A stretch of DNA of 64,000 bases from Ruegeria sp. YS9 (GCF_024628725.1 NZ_CP102409.1:1955001-2019000); one strand, 5' to 3'. Positions 53,158-62,542 are shown, counted from the first letter of the stretch. Notes: a model not told the origin generated them from the sequence alone. Numbers and translations are program-made.

Positions 53158-54558
53158 ATGTCTGTGCAGGGAACCATCCTTGTCCTCGACGGGGTATCGA
53201 CCAATCGCATCATGCTGAAGGTACAGCTGACGGCGGCCTGGTATCACGTGGTGCAGGGTGAAAAGCTTGAAGGTTTGCCCGCACTGGTGCGGCGTACGCA
53301 ACCGGATCTGGTTCTGACGGCCCAGACGTTGCCGGATGGAACCGCTGCGGATGTGAAGAAGGCGATCGTGAAGGAACCCGGCCTTGACGACGTTCCGGTC
53401 GTGGCGATTGCCGCGCAAAATGACCGGGACGCTCGGCTGCGGGCGTTGAAGGACGGGCTGGATGATGTGTTGACGCACCCGTTCAAAGACACCTTATTGT
53501 TGGCGCGCATTCGCAGCCTTTTGCGTGCCCGTGCGGTCACTCAGGATTTGCAGGTCAGCAACGGATCGCAACCGATCGGCTTCGCAGAGCCGGCCCCGAC
53601 GATCATCAGACCCTCCAAAGCGGCGCGGGTTGACATTCTGACCCACACGGCCCGAACCGGCGCCCTTTGGCAAAAGGCCCTGAATGATCAACGTCAATTT
53701 GATCTGAACTGGCATCTTCAGTCAAACCTGCGTGGTGTATTGTCCGGGTCTGTTCCTGATGCGATCGTGGTTGAGCTGGGGTCGAACCCGGCCGGCCTGA
53801 ATATCCTTGCCGACCTGAGATCACGCGGCGTGACCCGGCACACAGTTTTGATCGGGGTGCTGAAAGACGAAGACGCCGGACAAGCTTCGGAAGCTCTGGA
53901 CCGAGGGGCCGATGCCGTCTGTCTCGGCGGGTTCTGCGCGCAGGAGATCCTGCTGCGGCTTGAAAACCAGATTGCCCGCAAGGCGCGGCTGGATCAGATG
54001 CGGGTCTCTCTCAAAAGGGGTATCGCGGAATCCTGGATCGACCCGTTGACCGGGCTGCACAATCGCCGCTACGCCATGCGCGCGCTGGATCAGATCGCGC
54101 GCCAATCCGCCAGAACGGGGCGCAGTTTTGCCATCATGCTGGCCGATCTGGATCACTTCAAGGCAATCAATGATGGCCATGGCCATGCAAGCGGCGATTA
54201 CGTTTTGACGCAAGCGGCGGAACGAATGCAAAATGCCTTGGGATCCCGTGGCTTTGTCGCTCGCATCGGGGGTGAAGAGTTCATGATCGGGGTACCGGAT
54301 GTGTCGCCCAAACAGGCGTTGAACCTGGCCGAAATCGTTTGTGACAGCATCTGCCAGTCCCCGTTCCTGTTACCGGACCATGGGGCACAGGTTGATGTGA
54401 CGGTCAGTATCGGGTTGAAGTTGTCTCAGGCCGGTTTTACCCGGCAAGACTGTGCGGCCGAAAGCGTGGCAAACCTGATCAAGTCCGCGGATAAAGCGCT
54501 TTATGCTGCGAAGAAAGCAGGGCGCAATCAGGTGAGTATCAGGCAAAGTGCCGCCTGA
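53158..54558 (+). CDS. pleD: PleD-like diguanylate cyclase with degenerate receiver domains
   Basis: A 466-residue REC-REC-GGDEF protein in the PleD position beside DUF3572. The first receiver has lost its chemistry: the phosphoacceptor Asp is T54 (PDLVLTAQTLPDG), one acidic pocket residue is missing (VLDGVS) and the conserved Lys is replaced (THPFK). The second receiver (about 155-275) also lacks an acceptor (PDAIVVELGS). The GGDEF domain is intact at G371-GEEF-375 with LADLDHFKAINDGHGHASGD, but the RxxD I-site is absent (GSRG). So it should make c-di-GMP without phosphorylation control by the usual route. Confidence 0.85.
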   Translation: MSVQGTILVLDGVSTNRIMLKVQLTAAWYHVVQGEKLEGLPALVRRTQPDLVLTAQTLPDGTAADVKKAIVKEPGLDDVPVVAIAAQNDRDARLRALKDGLDDVLTHPFKDTLLLARIRSLLRARAVTQDLQVSNGSQPIGFAEPAPTIIRPSKAARVDILTHTARTGALWQKALNDQRQFDLNWHLQSNLRGVLSGSVPDAIVVELGSNPAGLNILADLRSRGVTRHTVLIGVLKDEDAGQASEALDRGADAVCLGGFCAQEILLRLENQIARKARLDQMRVSLKRGIAESWIDPLTGLHNRRYAMRALDQIARQSARTGRSFAIMLADLDHFKAINDGHGHASGDYVLTQAAERMQNALGSRGFVARIGGEEFMIGVPDVSPKQALNLAEIVCDSICQSPFLLPDHGAQVDVTVSIGLKLSQAGFTRQDCAAESVANLIKSADKALYAAKKAGRNQVSIRQSAA

Positions 54559-54563
54559 TCTGT

Positions 54564-55037
54564 TCAGTCTTTTTTCTTGTGCCCATGCGGCCCGCGTTTG
54601 ACGACCTCCTGCAATCGGTCTGCATAGGCCTGCCGTTCATCATCGCTCATGGCGGTCACACGTGCCAGCCATTGCGTTTGCAAAGCCTGCTGCAAATCGG
54701 CAGTGGCCTGTGCTTGTTGTTGCAACAGAACCTGAACGGCGACCGGGTCGAAGGGCGTTGCGCGCAAAGCCTGACTGAGCGCTTCAAAATCCTGAGCGCG
54801 ACCCTTGGACCCTTTTTTGTGCAGGCCCGTCAGCTCGCCCCGCATAGCCTTTCGATCATCCTTGGGAAGGGCCCGGTACAACGCGGGGCCGAAGCCGGGC
54901 GGTGATTTGGCATGATCCCCACCTTTGAGGCGCAATACCGTTCCAACAGCGACACCGACAACCAGCAGGTTCAGCGCCAGTGACAGGACCAGGACGACAG
55001 GAACCCACCTGCGTTTGGGCTTGGGATCAGCGTTCAT
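54564..55037 (-). CDS. Periplasmic heavy-metal sensor-like protein (CnrX/CpxP type)
   Basis: A 157-residue membrane-anchored protein: one N-terminal membrane segment (VPVVLVLSLALNLLVVGVAVGTVL, about 12-35), then a helical periplasmic part (DRKAMRGELTGLHKKGSKGRAQDFEALSQAL...DLQQALQTQWLARVTAMSDDERQAYADRLQEV) and a His/Lys-rich tail (HGHKKKD). This is the layout of the heavy-metal resistance/CnrX-like family. It overlaps the preceding gene by 4 nt and belongs to the ECF sigma operon, where it may act as the periplasmic sensor. Confidence 0.75.
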   Translation of the reverse strand: MNADPKPKRRWVPVVLVLSLALNLLVVGVAVGTVLRLKGGDHAKSPPGFGPALYRALPKDDRKAMRGELTGLHKKGSKGRAQDFEALSQALRATPFDPVAVQVLLQQQAQATADLQQALQTQWLARVTAMSDDERQAYADRLQEVVKRGPHGHKKKD

Positions 55038-55387
55038 TCCGTGCTCTCCAGAAAACTCGAGTCAAATCCAAGGTCGGCCACGAGGAAGGATGTCTCCTCC
55101 GACGCCAACAGGTTGGCCGGGTCCGGCAGAAAGGCTGGTGCGGAAAACCCGATCCAGACACCCGCAGAACTTGCGGCGACAAGCCCGCCAAGGCCCTGCC
55201 ATCCCCCTACATTGCTTATCAACCTGTTCCATATCGAAGGTTTCGGGCGCGGCGCAGGCGCAAGGCGACCGAGGCGAACAGTTTCAGCATCCATCTGGAT
55301 TCGCACGGCAAGATCGTCCGGCAGTGCCGGTCGCTGCCGCTGTGCCCGTGCAAACAAATGATCCAGTTGCAGGTCTTCATCCGCCAT
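55034..55387 (-). CDS. Putative membrane anti-sigma factor
   Basis: A 117-residue protein: cytoplasmic N-terminal helices (MADEDLQLDHLFARAQRQRPALPDDLAVRIQMDAE), one membrane segment (GLGGLVAASSAGVWIGFSAPAFL, about 68-90) and a short periplasmic tail. It directly follows and overlaps the ECF sigma gene, which is the standard place for an anti-sigma factor, but no zinc-binding ASD motif is visible, so the call rests on size, topology and context. The start was set at 55387; 55393 is possible. Confidence 0.6.
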   Translation of the reverse strand: MADEDLQLDHLFARAQRQRPALPDDLAVRIQMDAETVRLGRLAPAPRPKPSIWNRLISNVGGWQGLGGLVAASSAGVWIGFSAPAFLPDPANLLASEETSFLVADLGFDSSFLESTE

Positions 55388-55994
55388 TTTCATACCCCAG
55401 TTCTTCACGTCGTCCGGCCAAAATCGCGGTCAGGCTGCGCTTGCCTCTTGCGGTCAGGCTTTCAACTGCTTCTACCGAAATGCCCATGATCCCGGCAATT
55501 TCGGGGTTGGGCAGCTCTTCAATATGGCGCAGCACGACCGCTTGTCGCTGCCGCTCGGGCAGCTCGGCCAGAGCCGACTGCAAGGCATCCTTGCGCGCCT
55601 CATCCTGCATACGGTCAACCACGCTGGCCTTGCCGTCTTCAGGTTCGGGAACGTCCGACAACCTGTCGGGTGTCTTCTTGCGCCTTATGTCCACGCACAG
55701 GTTCAACGTCACCCGGTACAGCCAGGTCGAAACCTTGGCCTGACCCGACACCCAATTCGGCGCCATCTGCCACAACCGCATCATCGCATCCTGCGTCACG
55801 TCTTCCGCCTCGGCCCGATTACCCAACATGCGCAGTGCAACCGAGTAACAGCGTGGCCCCAAACGATCGGTCAGGATGCGCGCGGCCCCCGCCTCGCCGT
55901 CGGCGAATTGCCTCAGCAACGCATCGTCGCTGAGAGTGCTCGCGGCGCAATCCGTACCGCGAGCGTCTTGTGGGTGGGAGGTCAGGTCCTCCAT
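55377..55994 (-). CDS. ECF-family RNA polymerase sigma factor
   Basis: A 205-residue sigma-70 family factor with regions 2 and 4 only. Region 2: YSVALRMLGNRAEAEDVTQDAMMRLW and KVSTWLYRVTLNLCVDIRRKK. Region 4: ALAELPERQRQAVVLRHIEELPNPEIAGIMGISVEAVESLTARGKRSL. The NPEIAGIMGISVEAVESL recognition helix is typical of RpoE-type factors controlled by membrane anti-sigma proteins. Flanked by an EF-hand gene upstream (6 nt) and two membrane protein genes downstream. Confidence 0.92.
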   Translation of the reverse strand: MEDLTSHPQDARGTDCAASTLSDDALLRQFADGEAGAARILTDRLGPRCYSVALRMLGNRAEAEDVTQDAMMRLWQMAPNWVSGQAKVSTWLYRVTLNLCVDIRRKKTPDRLSDVPEPEDGKASVVDRMQDEARKDALQSALAELPERQRQAVVLRHIEELPNPEIAGIMGISVEAVESLTARGKRSLTAILAGRREELGYENGG

Positions 55995-56000
55995 CCTGCA

Positions 56001-56471
56001 TCAGTTATCGCTTGCGTTCGACTTGTGATGCTTTTTCTTTTGGTGCCGTCCCATCCGGTCCTTGGCATCGGCAAATTCCTGTTCCGAGATTCCGCCACTG
56101 TTGTCCGCATCCATCCGATCAAACATCTTGGCAGCCCGGCGCGGTTTCGGCAACTCATCCTGGCTGAGGAAGCCATCTTTGTTCGCGTCGTTGTTTTCGA
56201 ACATCCTGGCAACCCGATCGCTTGCTTTCTTTTGGGCAGCGGCCTGCATTTCTTCCTGGCTCAGCTGTCCATCCCCATTTGTGTCTGCCTCGGTGAAACG
56301 CGCGGTGCGGTGCGCCTCCATCTCCTGTTGCGTCACCTGACCATCGCCATTGGCGTCCAGTTCCTGAAAGGACACCGGCTCGCGGCCACCCGGACCAGCG
56401 GCCAGAACAGAAGTACCGGTAATCGCAACCGCCGACATGACAATGGCCGAGATGAATGTAACGTTTTTCAT
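56001..56471 (-). CDS. Secreted EF-hand calcium-binding protein
   Basis: A 156-residue periplasmic protein with signal peptide (IVMSAVAITGTSVLA|A) and four EF-hand loops: D39-E50, D63-E74, D95-E106 and D121-E132. The C-terminal tail is His/Lys-rich (GRHQKKKHHK). It is the first gene of the operon with an ECF sigma factor, so it could bind Ca2+ or other divalent metals and feed the sigma system; that role is an inference from order. Its promoter lies in the 218-nt region shared with DUF983. Confidence 0.85.
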   Translation of the reverse strand: MKNVTFISAIVMSAVAITGTSVLAAGPGGREPVSFQELDANGDGQVTQQEMEAHRTARFTEADTNGDGQLSQEEMQAAAQKKASDRVARMFENNDANKDGFLSQDELPKPRRAAKMFDRMDADNSGGISEQEFADAKDRMGRHQKKKHHKSNASDN

Positions 56472-56689
56472 TTCCGTTTCCTTTTGTTGACGCGGCCCGA
56501 GTGCCGCCGCTCATACCCATTCAAACGGGCTGCGCCAGGAATTCCGTCGCTGAAGTCGATATAATTTTTAAAGTTTCGGAATCGCCCCAAGTCGACGTGT
56601 CGGGCAGACGTTGCAAAGCGACGCACCCCCCTTTTAAAATTTCACGATCAGGCCCATTATCCGCAAAAGATTAATGCGCGAGTTACATT

Positions 56690-57088
56690 ATGACGGATCA
56701 GACGATCGAGACGACCTCTGAAGATGAGCGTGAGACATGGCCCGCCCTGGTCAAGGGTTTTCGCTGCAAATGCCCCAACTGCGGGGAAGGCAAACTGTTG
56801 CACAGCTATCTCAAGGTCAATGACTCCTGCTCGAACTGCGGGCAGGAACTGTTTCATCATCGCGCTGATGACGGGCCTGCCTACCTGACAATCCTGCTGG
56901 TCGGCCATCTGCTGGCGCCGGCTCTGCACGTGTCGTACGTGCATTGGCGGCCCGATCCGTGGACAATGGCCATTGGCTTCTCCATCGCCTGCGTTGCCCT
57001 GTCCCTGTTCCTGTTGCCGCGCCTGAAAGGTGCCGTGGTGGCGTATCAATGGGCGCGTCGCATGCATGGCTTTGAAAAATCCGCGTGA
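56690..57088 (+). CDS. DUF983 family membrane protein
   Basis: A 132-residue protein with two CxxC zinc-ribbon pairs near the N-terminus (CPNCGEG, CSNCGQE) and two membrane segments (TILLVGHLLAPALHVSYVHW; AIGFSIACVALSLFLLPRL). This matches DUF983, often found next to cytochrome oxidase assembly genes; function unknown. The following NUDIX gene overlaps it by 23 nt. Confidence 0.88.
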   Translation: MTDQTIETTSEDERETWPALVKGFRCKCPNCGEGKLLHSYLKVNDSCSNCGQELFHHRADDGPAYLTILLVGHLLAPALHVSYVHWRPDPWTMAIGFSIACVALSLFLLPRLKGAVVAYQWARRMHGFEKSA

Positions 57089-57815
57089 ACCGAACCAGTT
57101 GATCAGTTTGGACATGACACCCGACAAAACCGCCATCCGGGACGCAGCGACGGTTATCGTGCTGCGGGACAGATGGACAAACCCCTCGATCCTTATGGGG
57201 CAACGCGGGTCCAAGGCGGCGTTCATGCCGAACAAGTTCGTCTTTCCCGGTGGCGCGGTTGATCCGGCTGACGCGGATGTTCCATTGGCAACGGAATTGC
57301 CGGATCTGTGCTTTGAACGTTTGGGCGAACAGGCCGAGCCGGGGATTCAACGCGCCCTCGCCGCTGCCGCCATACGTGAACTTTGGGAAGAAACCGGTCT
57401 TGTTCTTGGCCAGCCGGGCACATGGCCCGGTCATGTTCCTGACGATTGGCAAAGCTTTGCCGCATTGGGTTACCTGCCAACTGCGGCTGCGCTTCAGTTC
57501 GTCTTCCGCGCCGTAACTCCTCCGGGCCGTCCCCGCCGGTTCGATGCGCGGTTCTTTCTGGTCGACGCCGAAACCCTGCAAGGTGATGTGGATGATTTCA
57601 GTCACGCCTCGGATGAACTGTCGCACCTGCAATGGGTGCAACTGGATCGGGCACGGGATCTGGATCTGCCGTTTATCACCGAGGTCGTTCTGGCGGAAAT
57701 AGCAGCCCGGGTTACGTCCCCCGAGCCGCCATCGTCGGTTCCATTCTACAAAAACAACGAAGAAGCCAACCTGTTCCTGCGTCTCAGGGGCTATCCGATG
57801 CCAACCCACGACTGA
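57066..57815 (+). CDS. NUDIX hydrolase
   Basis: A 249-residue NUDIX-family protein. The Nudix box core is AAIRELWEETGLVLG, with the GX5E part degenerate. The upstream FVFPGGAVDPAD is typical of the CoA pyrophosphohydrolase/ADP-sugar type seen next to DUF983 in alphaproteobacteria. The ATG at 57066 (MALKNPREPNQ) matches the family N-terminus, though it overlaps DUF983; 57114 is the alternative. It ends just before the convergent RNase J gene. Confidence 0.85.
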   Translation: MALKNPREPNQLISLDMTPDKTAIRDAATVIVLRDRWTNPSILMGQRGSKAAFMPNKFVFPGGAVDPADADVPLATELPDLCFERLGEQAEPGIQRALAAAAIRELWEETGLVLGQPGTWPGHVPDDWQSFAALGYLPTAAALQFVFRAVTPPGRPRRFDARFFLVDAETLQGDVDDFSHASDELSHLQWVQLDRARDLDLPFITEVVLAEIAARVTSPEPPSSVPFYKNNEEANLFLRLRGYPMPTHD

Positions 57816-57825
57816 GGGATCGGTT

Positions 57826-59493
57826 TCACCGCATCCGGCTGACCACCACCGTCACTTCGGGCTTTTTGCCAATTTCGGCTTTGGCTGTCTGCCGCACGAT
57901 GCGCCGCATTTCTTCTTCCAGCTTGTCGTCATCGCGCAGGGTCTTGGCAGCGGCCCGCATCAGGAACTGGTTCAGATCCTCTTCCAGCACTTCGACCAAC
58001 GCCGCACGGGACGTGCCGGTTTCGGGCAACCCCATGGTGTCGCACCACGGCTCGCCCAGCGGTTCGTCTTCTTCGTCCAGAACCACCGTCACCGTAACAT
58101 GGCCGTTCAAAGCCATGCGGATACGATCCCGCACCACGCCGTCAAGGGCACCGATCTTCACGGTGCCGTCCAGATATGTGCGACCGGTTTCAACATAGTC
58201 GACGACCACAGGCGCATTGCCGCTGAGATCCAGCATGGTGCCGTTCACCGCCAGCACTCCGGTTCTGCCGCCTTGCTCAGCCAGTTTGACGTGTTCGCGC
58301 AGATGGCGGTGCTCACCATGCATCGGGATAACAATTTGCGGGTCGGTCAGTGCGTGCACTTTCTCAAGATCCGGCCGGTTCGCATGGCCTGAGACATGAT
58401 AGAGGCCCGAACTGTCATCGACGACATCCACACCCTTTTCGCTGAGCTGGTTCATGATGAAGATCACGCCCCGCTCGTTACCGGGAATGGTTTTCGAGGA
58501 AAACAGGAACAGATCGCCCTCGGCCAGTTCCAGACCGCGGTATTTGCCACGGGCCAGTTGGGCGCTGGCAGCACGGCGTTCCCCCTGGCTGCCGGTCACG
58601 ATCAGCATCAGGTTCTGACGCGGAAGGTCCAGAGCTTCCTCGGCGCTGATCACCTTTGGAAAATCCGCAAGAATACCGGTTTCGGTCGCGGCTTCGATCA
58701 TCCTGCGCATCGCGCGACCCAGCAGAACGACGGAACGCCCGGCCTGTGCACCCGCTTCGGCCAGCGTTTTGACCCGCGCGACGTTTGAGGCAAAGGTGGT
58801 TGCCACGACCATGCCTTCCGCGCCTTCGACCAGCTTGACGATCTCGGGGCCAACTTCGGATTCTGAACGTCCCGGATGGGTCGAAAACACGTTCGTACTG
58901 TCACAGACCAGCGCCTTGACGCCGGGCTTGGCGACCTCGGCCCACAGGTCAGGATCAAAAGCCTCGCCCACGACTGGGGCCGCATCGAGCTTGAAGTCGC
59001 CCGAATGCACGACACGCCCCGCGGGTGTATCGATGACCAATGCGGCACTTTCGGGAATCGAGTGCGAAACCGGAAGGAAGCCAACGGTGAACGGCCCGAC
59101 GGACACCTGTTCAGGCCAGGCGGAAACGGTCGTCACCGCCTCGGTCGGGTGCGCGTGTTCTTCCATCTTGCGGCGCGCGATATTGGCCGTGAAGGCACGC
59201 GCATAGACCGGCGCACCCAAGGCTTCGTAACAATGGGCTACGGCGCCGACATGGTCTTCATGGGCGTGCGTGATGAAAACACCGTCCAGCCGGTCGGCAC
59301 GCTCTTTCAGCCATGAGATATCGGCATAGATAAGGTCAACGCCCGGCGTTGTATCCATATCGGGAAACGTCACCCCCAGATCCACAAGGATCAGGCGTTC
59401 CTTCCCCGGTTCACCATAGCCATAGACATAGGCGTTCATGCCAATTTCGCCCGCGCCACCCAGCGGCAGGTAGATCAATCTTTCACTGCTCAT
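57826..59493 (-). CDS. rnj: Ribonuclease J
   Basis: A 555-residue metallo-beta-lactamase/beta-CASP RNase. The HAHEDH metal motif is at H76-H81, further ligands in VSHSIPES and HSGDFKLD; beta-CASP motifs follow (VCDSTNVFS; VATTFASNVARV; HVSGHANRPDLEKV). The C-terminal domain is present. In alphaproteobacteria RNase J matures 5' ends of rRNA and degrades mRNA. Its start overlaps the coaX stop by 4 nt. Confidence 0.93.
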   Translation of the reverse strand: MSSERLIYLPLGGAGEIGMNAYVYGYGEPGKERLILVDLGVTFPDMDTTPGVDLIYADISWLKERADRLDGVFITHAHEDHVGAVAHCYEALGAPVYARAFTANIARRKMEEHAHPTEAVTTVSAWPEQVSVGPFTVGFLPVSHSIPESAALVIDTPAGRVVHSGDFKLDAAPVVGEAFDPDLWAEVAKPGVKALVCDSTNVFSTHPGRSESEVGPEIVKLVEGAEGMVVATTFASNVARVKTLAEAGAQAGRSVVLLGRAMRRMIEAATETGILADFPKVISAEEALDLPRQNLMLIVTGSQGERRAASAQLARGKYRGLELAEGDLFLFSSKTIPGNERGVIFIMNQLSEKGVDVVDDSSGLYHVSGHANRPDLEKVHALTDPQIVIPMHGEHRHLREHVKLAEQGGRTGVLAVNGTMLDLSGNAPVVVDYVETGRTYLDGTVKIGALDGVVRDRIRMALNGHVTVTVVLDEEDEPLGEPWCDTMGLPETGTSRAALVEVLEEDLNQFLMRAAAKTLRDDDKLEEEMRRIVRQTAKAEIGKKPEVTVVVSRMR

Positions 59494-60269
59494 ACGGAGC
59501 CATTATCCTTGTTGTAGCGATGGATCACGGTCAGCCCGTGCATCGTCAGATCATCTTCGATTGCGTCGAACCCCACGTCGGCCTGATCGAACAAGGGGGC
59601 CAGCCCTCCGGTGCCAACGACTTTCATCGGCATTCCGTATTCGTCCTTGATCCGGGCGATCAGCCCCTCGATCAGACCGGAATATCCCCAATACACGCCC
59701 GACTGGATACAACCAACCGTATTCGTTCCGATCACCTTGTCCGGTCGGGTGATATCGATATGCGGCAGTGCTGCCGCGCCCTGGTGCAGGGCCTCAAGGC
59801 TCAGGTTTACGCCCGGGGCGATTATGCCACCCACATAGGCACCATCGGCAGCGACGACGTCGAAATTCGTTGCAGTGCCGAAATCCACGACAACCACATT
59901 GCCGCCATGACGATCAAAAGCGCCAACCGCATTGGCCAGTCGATCCGGACCGGGCACCGTGCCTTCATCCACACGCGGCGGGACAGGCAACAGGCAATCG
60001 GGTTTACCCACGACCAATGGTCGGCAGCCAAAAAAGCGATCGGCGAAGATGCGCAGGTTGAACACCACACGCGGCACGGTCGAGGCGATGATCACGTCGG
60101 TGATGTCCGCTTCGATCCCGTAATGCTTCACCAGCGTCGAATACCAGGTGAAATACGCGTCTGCCGTGCGCGCATGGTGGGTCGAGGTGCGCAGGGTGCA
60201 CAGGAATTCCTCACCGTCCCAGATCGAGAAAACGGTATTGGTATTGCCGCAATCGATGGCCAGAAGCAT
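59490..60269 (-). CDS. coaX: Type III pantothenate kinase
   Basis: A 259-residue ASKHA-fold kinase, the first step of CoA synthesis. The phosphate motif is LLAIDCGNTNTVFSIWDG at the N-terminus; the pantothenate motif is PGPDRLANAVGA and the second phosphate motif VVVDFGTATNFDVV. Between birA and rnj with gaps of 11 nt and an overlap, as in many alphaproteobacteria. Confidence 0.93.
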   Translation of the reverse strand: MLLAIDCGNTNTVFSIWDGEEFLCTLRTSTHHARTADAYFTWYSTLVKHYGIEADITDVIIASTVPRVVFNLRIFADRFFGCRPLVVGKPDCLLPVPPRVDEGTVPGPDRLANAVGAFDRHGGNVVVVDFGTATNFDVVAADGAYVGGIIAPGVNLSLEALHQGAAALPHIDITRPDKVIGTNTVGCIQSGVYWGYSGLIEGLIARIKDEYGMPMKVVGTGGLAPLFDQADVGFDAIEDDLTMHGLTVIHRYNKDNGSV

Positions 60270-60280
60270 CTGCGCCCCTC

Positions 60281-61030
60281 TCAGAAAAAGACATCCGCCG
60301 CAGGAATGCTCACGCGGCCCTTGGCGGTGTTTAAGACAAGGTTACCGCTTGCGTCCACCGTTTCGAAGGTCCCAACCGTTTCTGACGTTCCGGTCCGCGC
60401 GGTGATGACCTCGCCCAACCGGGCCGCGCGGGACAGCCAGGCGGTGCGGATCGGTTCGAACCCATAGGTAACGAATTGGGTTTCGTAGTTGGCGTAGGCT
60501 GCGGCCAGTTCAGTCAAAAAGTCCTCGGGCGAGACATGCGCACCGGTTTCCGACAAAAGTGAAACGGGGCGGAGCGCGCCGGGCTCTACCGCGTCGGCAT
60601 CCGGGGCATTGGCCAGATTTACTCCGATGCCGATGGACAGATGCGCGACACCACGCCCCTGCCCCGTGCTTTCCAAAAGGATACCGGCAAGCTTGCCACC
60701 GTTCAGCAGCACGTCATTGGGCCATTTCAGCGACAGTCCGGCAGCCCGCCCGGTAACGGCGACACACGCGTCAAAAAGTGCCAGCGCCGCCACGAAACTG
60801 CGCAAGGCCGCCTGTTCCGGCGCGCCCTGAGGACGCATCAGCAAGGTCGCCGCCAGGTTGCCCATCGGGTTGGCCCAGCTTCGCCCGCGCCGCCCACGCG
60901 CGGCCGTCTGATGATGCGCCATGATCCAGACGGGACCACGCGCATTCGGAGCAATCCGTGCCGCTTCGTTCAGCGTACTGTCGACTTCCTGCACCTCGTG
61001 CAGGCCATAGCCTTGGGGCCATTTTGTCAT
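60281..61030 (-). CDS. birA: Biotin--[acetyl-CoA-carboxylase] ligase
   Basis: A 249-residue biotin protein ligase. The biotinyl-AMP motif appears as AARGRRGRSWANPMGN and the substrate site as LSLKWPNDVLLNGGKLAGILLE. It has no N-terminal HTH (E. coli BirA is 321 residues), so it is a catalytic ligase and not a bio repressor. No good SD precedes the ATG: the nuo terminator T-run ends 4 nt upstream. Confidence 0.93.
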   Translation of the reverse strand: MTKWPQGYGLHEVQEVDSTLNEAARIAPNARGPVWIMAHHQTAARGRRGRSWANPMGNLAATLLMRPQGAPEQAALRSFVAALALFDACVAVTGRAAGLSLKWPNDVLLNGGKLAGILLESTGQGRGVAHLSIGIGVNLANAPDADAVEPGALRPVSLLSETGAHVSPEDFLTELAAAYANYETQFVTYGFEPIRTAWLSRAARLGEVITARTGTSETVGTFETVDASGNLVLNTAKGRVSIPAADVFF

Positions 61031-61033
61031 ATC

Positions 61034-61060
61034 AAAAAGGCCCGGTCGCGCGACCGAGCC
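61034..61060 (-). terminator. Terminator of the nuo operon
   Basis: GGCTCGGTCG-CG-CGACCGGGCC (minus strand, one T-G pair) followed by TTTTT, 24 nt after the nuoN stop. The T-run lies only 3 nt before the birA ATG, so readthrough or a promoter inside nuoN is needed for birA. Confidence 0.85.
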
Positions 61061-61084
61061 CCTCTTTCCGGTTGTGCAATACGA

Positions 61085-62527
61085 TCAGTTGACAAGCGTG
61101 GCCGCCGCGGCTGCTGCCGCGCCCTCGACGCCGAACTGATAGAAGATACCGATCAGCATCAGGGCCGCAGACCCCATCAATGCCACCCACAGAACAGGGG
61201 TCGACCGGGTTTCGATCGGCTCTTCGTTCTCGGCCCCAAAATACATGTAGAACACGATCCGCAGGTAATAGAAGGCCCCGATGACCGAAGCGATGGCCGA
61301 GACGATCACAAGCCCAGTCAAACCAGCACTGACACCGGCCTGCCAGACGCCGAATTTCGCAAAGAAACCAAGCATCGGAGGTACGCCCGCAAGGCTGAAC
61401 ATCAGGATCAGCACCGCCAGCGCCTTGCCCGGATCACGTTTTGAATACTGGCGCAGAGCGTCAATGTCGGTGATGGGTTTACCGTCACGTTCCATCATCA
61501 GAATGAAGGCGAAGGTGCCGATATTCATGGTCACGTAGATGGCCAGATACATCAGCATCGCCTTGATACCCAGCTCGGTGCCGGCGGCCAGGCCAATCAG
61601 CGCATAGCCCATGTGGGCGATGGACGAAAACGCCATCAGACGCTTGATATCGCGCTGCCCGATCGCGGCCACGGCCCCCAGCAACATCGACAGGACAGAT
61701 AGCAGGACAATCACTTGCTGCCAGTCTTTGACAATGCCGCCGAACGCGTCATGCAACAGGCGCGCGAACAACGCCATCGCCGCAACCTTGGGCGCCGTGG
61801 CAAAGAAGGCCGTGATCGGCGTAGGCGAACCTTCGTAAACGTCCGGTGTCCACATATGAAACGGAACAGCCGAGACCTTGAAGGCCAGACCCGAGATCAG
61901 GAAGATCAGGCCAAACAGCAGACCCAGCGAAACATCGCCGTGGTGAACTGTCTGGATGATGCCCGAGAACAACGTGGTACCGGTGAAGCCATAGACCAGC
62001 GACGCACCATAAAGCAGCAGACCCGAGCTCAGCGCACCCAGCACGAAATACTTCAGACCTGCCTCGGTCGATTTTGCACTGTCACGACGCAGTGCCGCCA
62101 CGACATAGAGAGACAGCGATTGCAGCTCGAGGCCCATATACAGGGACATCAGATCCCCCGCGCTGACCATCATCATCATACCCACGGCGGCCAGTGCCAC
62201 CAGCAACGGGTATTCAAATCGCAGCAGATCACGGCGCGCCATGTATTCCTGGCTCATGACCAGAACGGCACCCGCCGACAGCAGGATGGCAACCTTGGCA
62301 AAGCGGGCAAAGCCGTCATCGACGAACATGCCGTTGAAGGCGACGTTTGTACCTTCACCCTGAGTTGCAATCCAGATTGCCAGAAGGGCCATAAGACCTG
62401 CCGTGGTCCAGACCAGCAGAGGCGCCAGCCCGTCCTTTGTCGTATAGACAGCCCCCAGCAGCGCCGCCATCGCATAAAGCGCCAGAACGATTTCCGGCAG
62501 GATAATTGTCAGATCAGCCTGGATCAT
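61085..62527 (-). CDS. nuoN: NADH-quinone oxidoreductase subunit N
   Basis: A 480-residue proton-pumping subunit of complex I with about 14 membrane segments. The Proton_antipo_M domain includes [26 protein letters not shown] and [47 protein letters not shown], with the channel Lys and His residues. Last gene of the nuo operon, 15 nt after nuoM and followed by a terminator. Confidence 0.96.
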   Translation of the reverse strand: MIQADLTIILPEIVLALYAMAALLGAVYTTKDGLAPLLVWTTAGLMALLAIWIATQGEGTNVAFNGMFVDDGFARFAKVAILLSAGAVLVMSQEYMARRDLLRFEYPLLVALAAVGMMMMVSAGDLMSLYMGLELQSLSLYVVAALRRDSAKSTEAGLKYFVLGALSSGLLLYGASLVYGFTGTTLFSGIIQTVHHGDVSLGLLFGLIFLISGLAFKVSAVPFHMWTPDVYEGSPTPITAFFATAPKVAAMALFARLLHDAFGGIVKDWQQVIVLLSVLSMLLGAVAAIGQRDIKRLMAFSSIAHMGYALIGLAAGTELGIKAMLMYLAIYVTMNIGTFAFILMMERDGKPITDIDALRQYSKRDPGKALAVLILMFSLAGVPPMLGFFAKFGVWQAGVSAGLTGLVIVSAIASVIGAFYYLRIVFYMYFGAENEEPIETRSTPVLWVALMGSAALMLIGIFYQFGVEGAAAAAAATLVN

Positions 62528-62542
62528 GTCTCCAAAGCTCCC

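Noticed and set aside
56540..56600. An ECF-type promoter upstream of the EF-hand gene
   Set aside because: GGAAT and CGTTT elements occur on the minus strand but are only 13 bp apart, too short for the usual 16-17 bp spacing.
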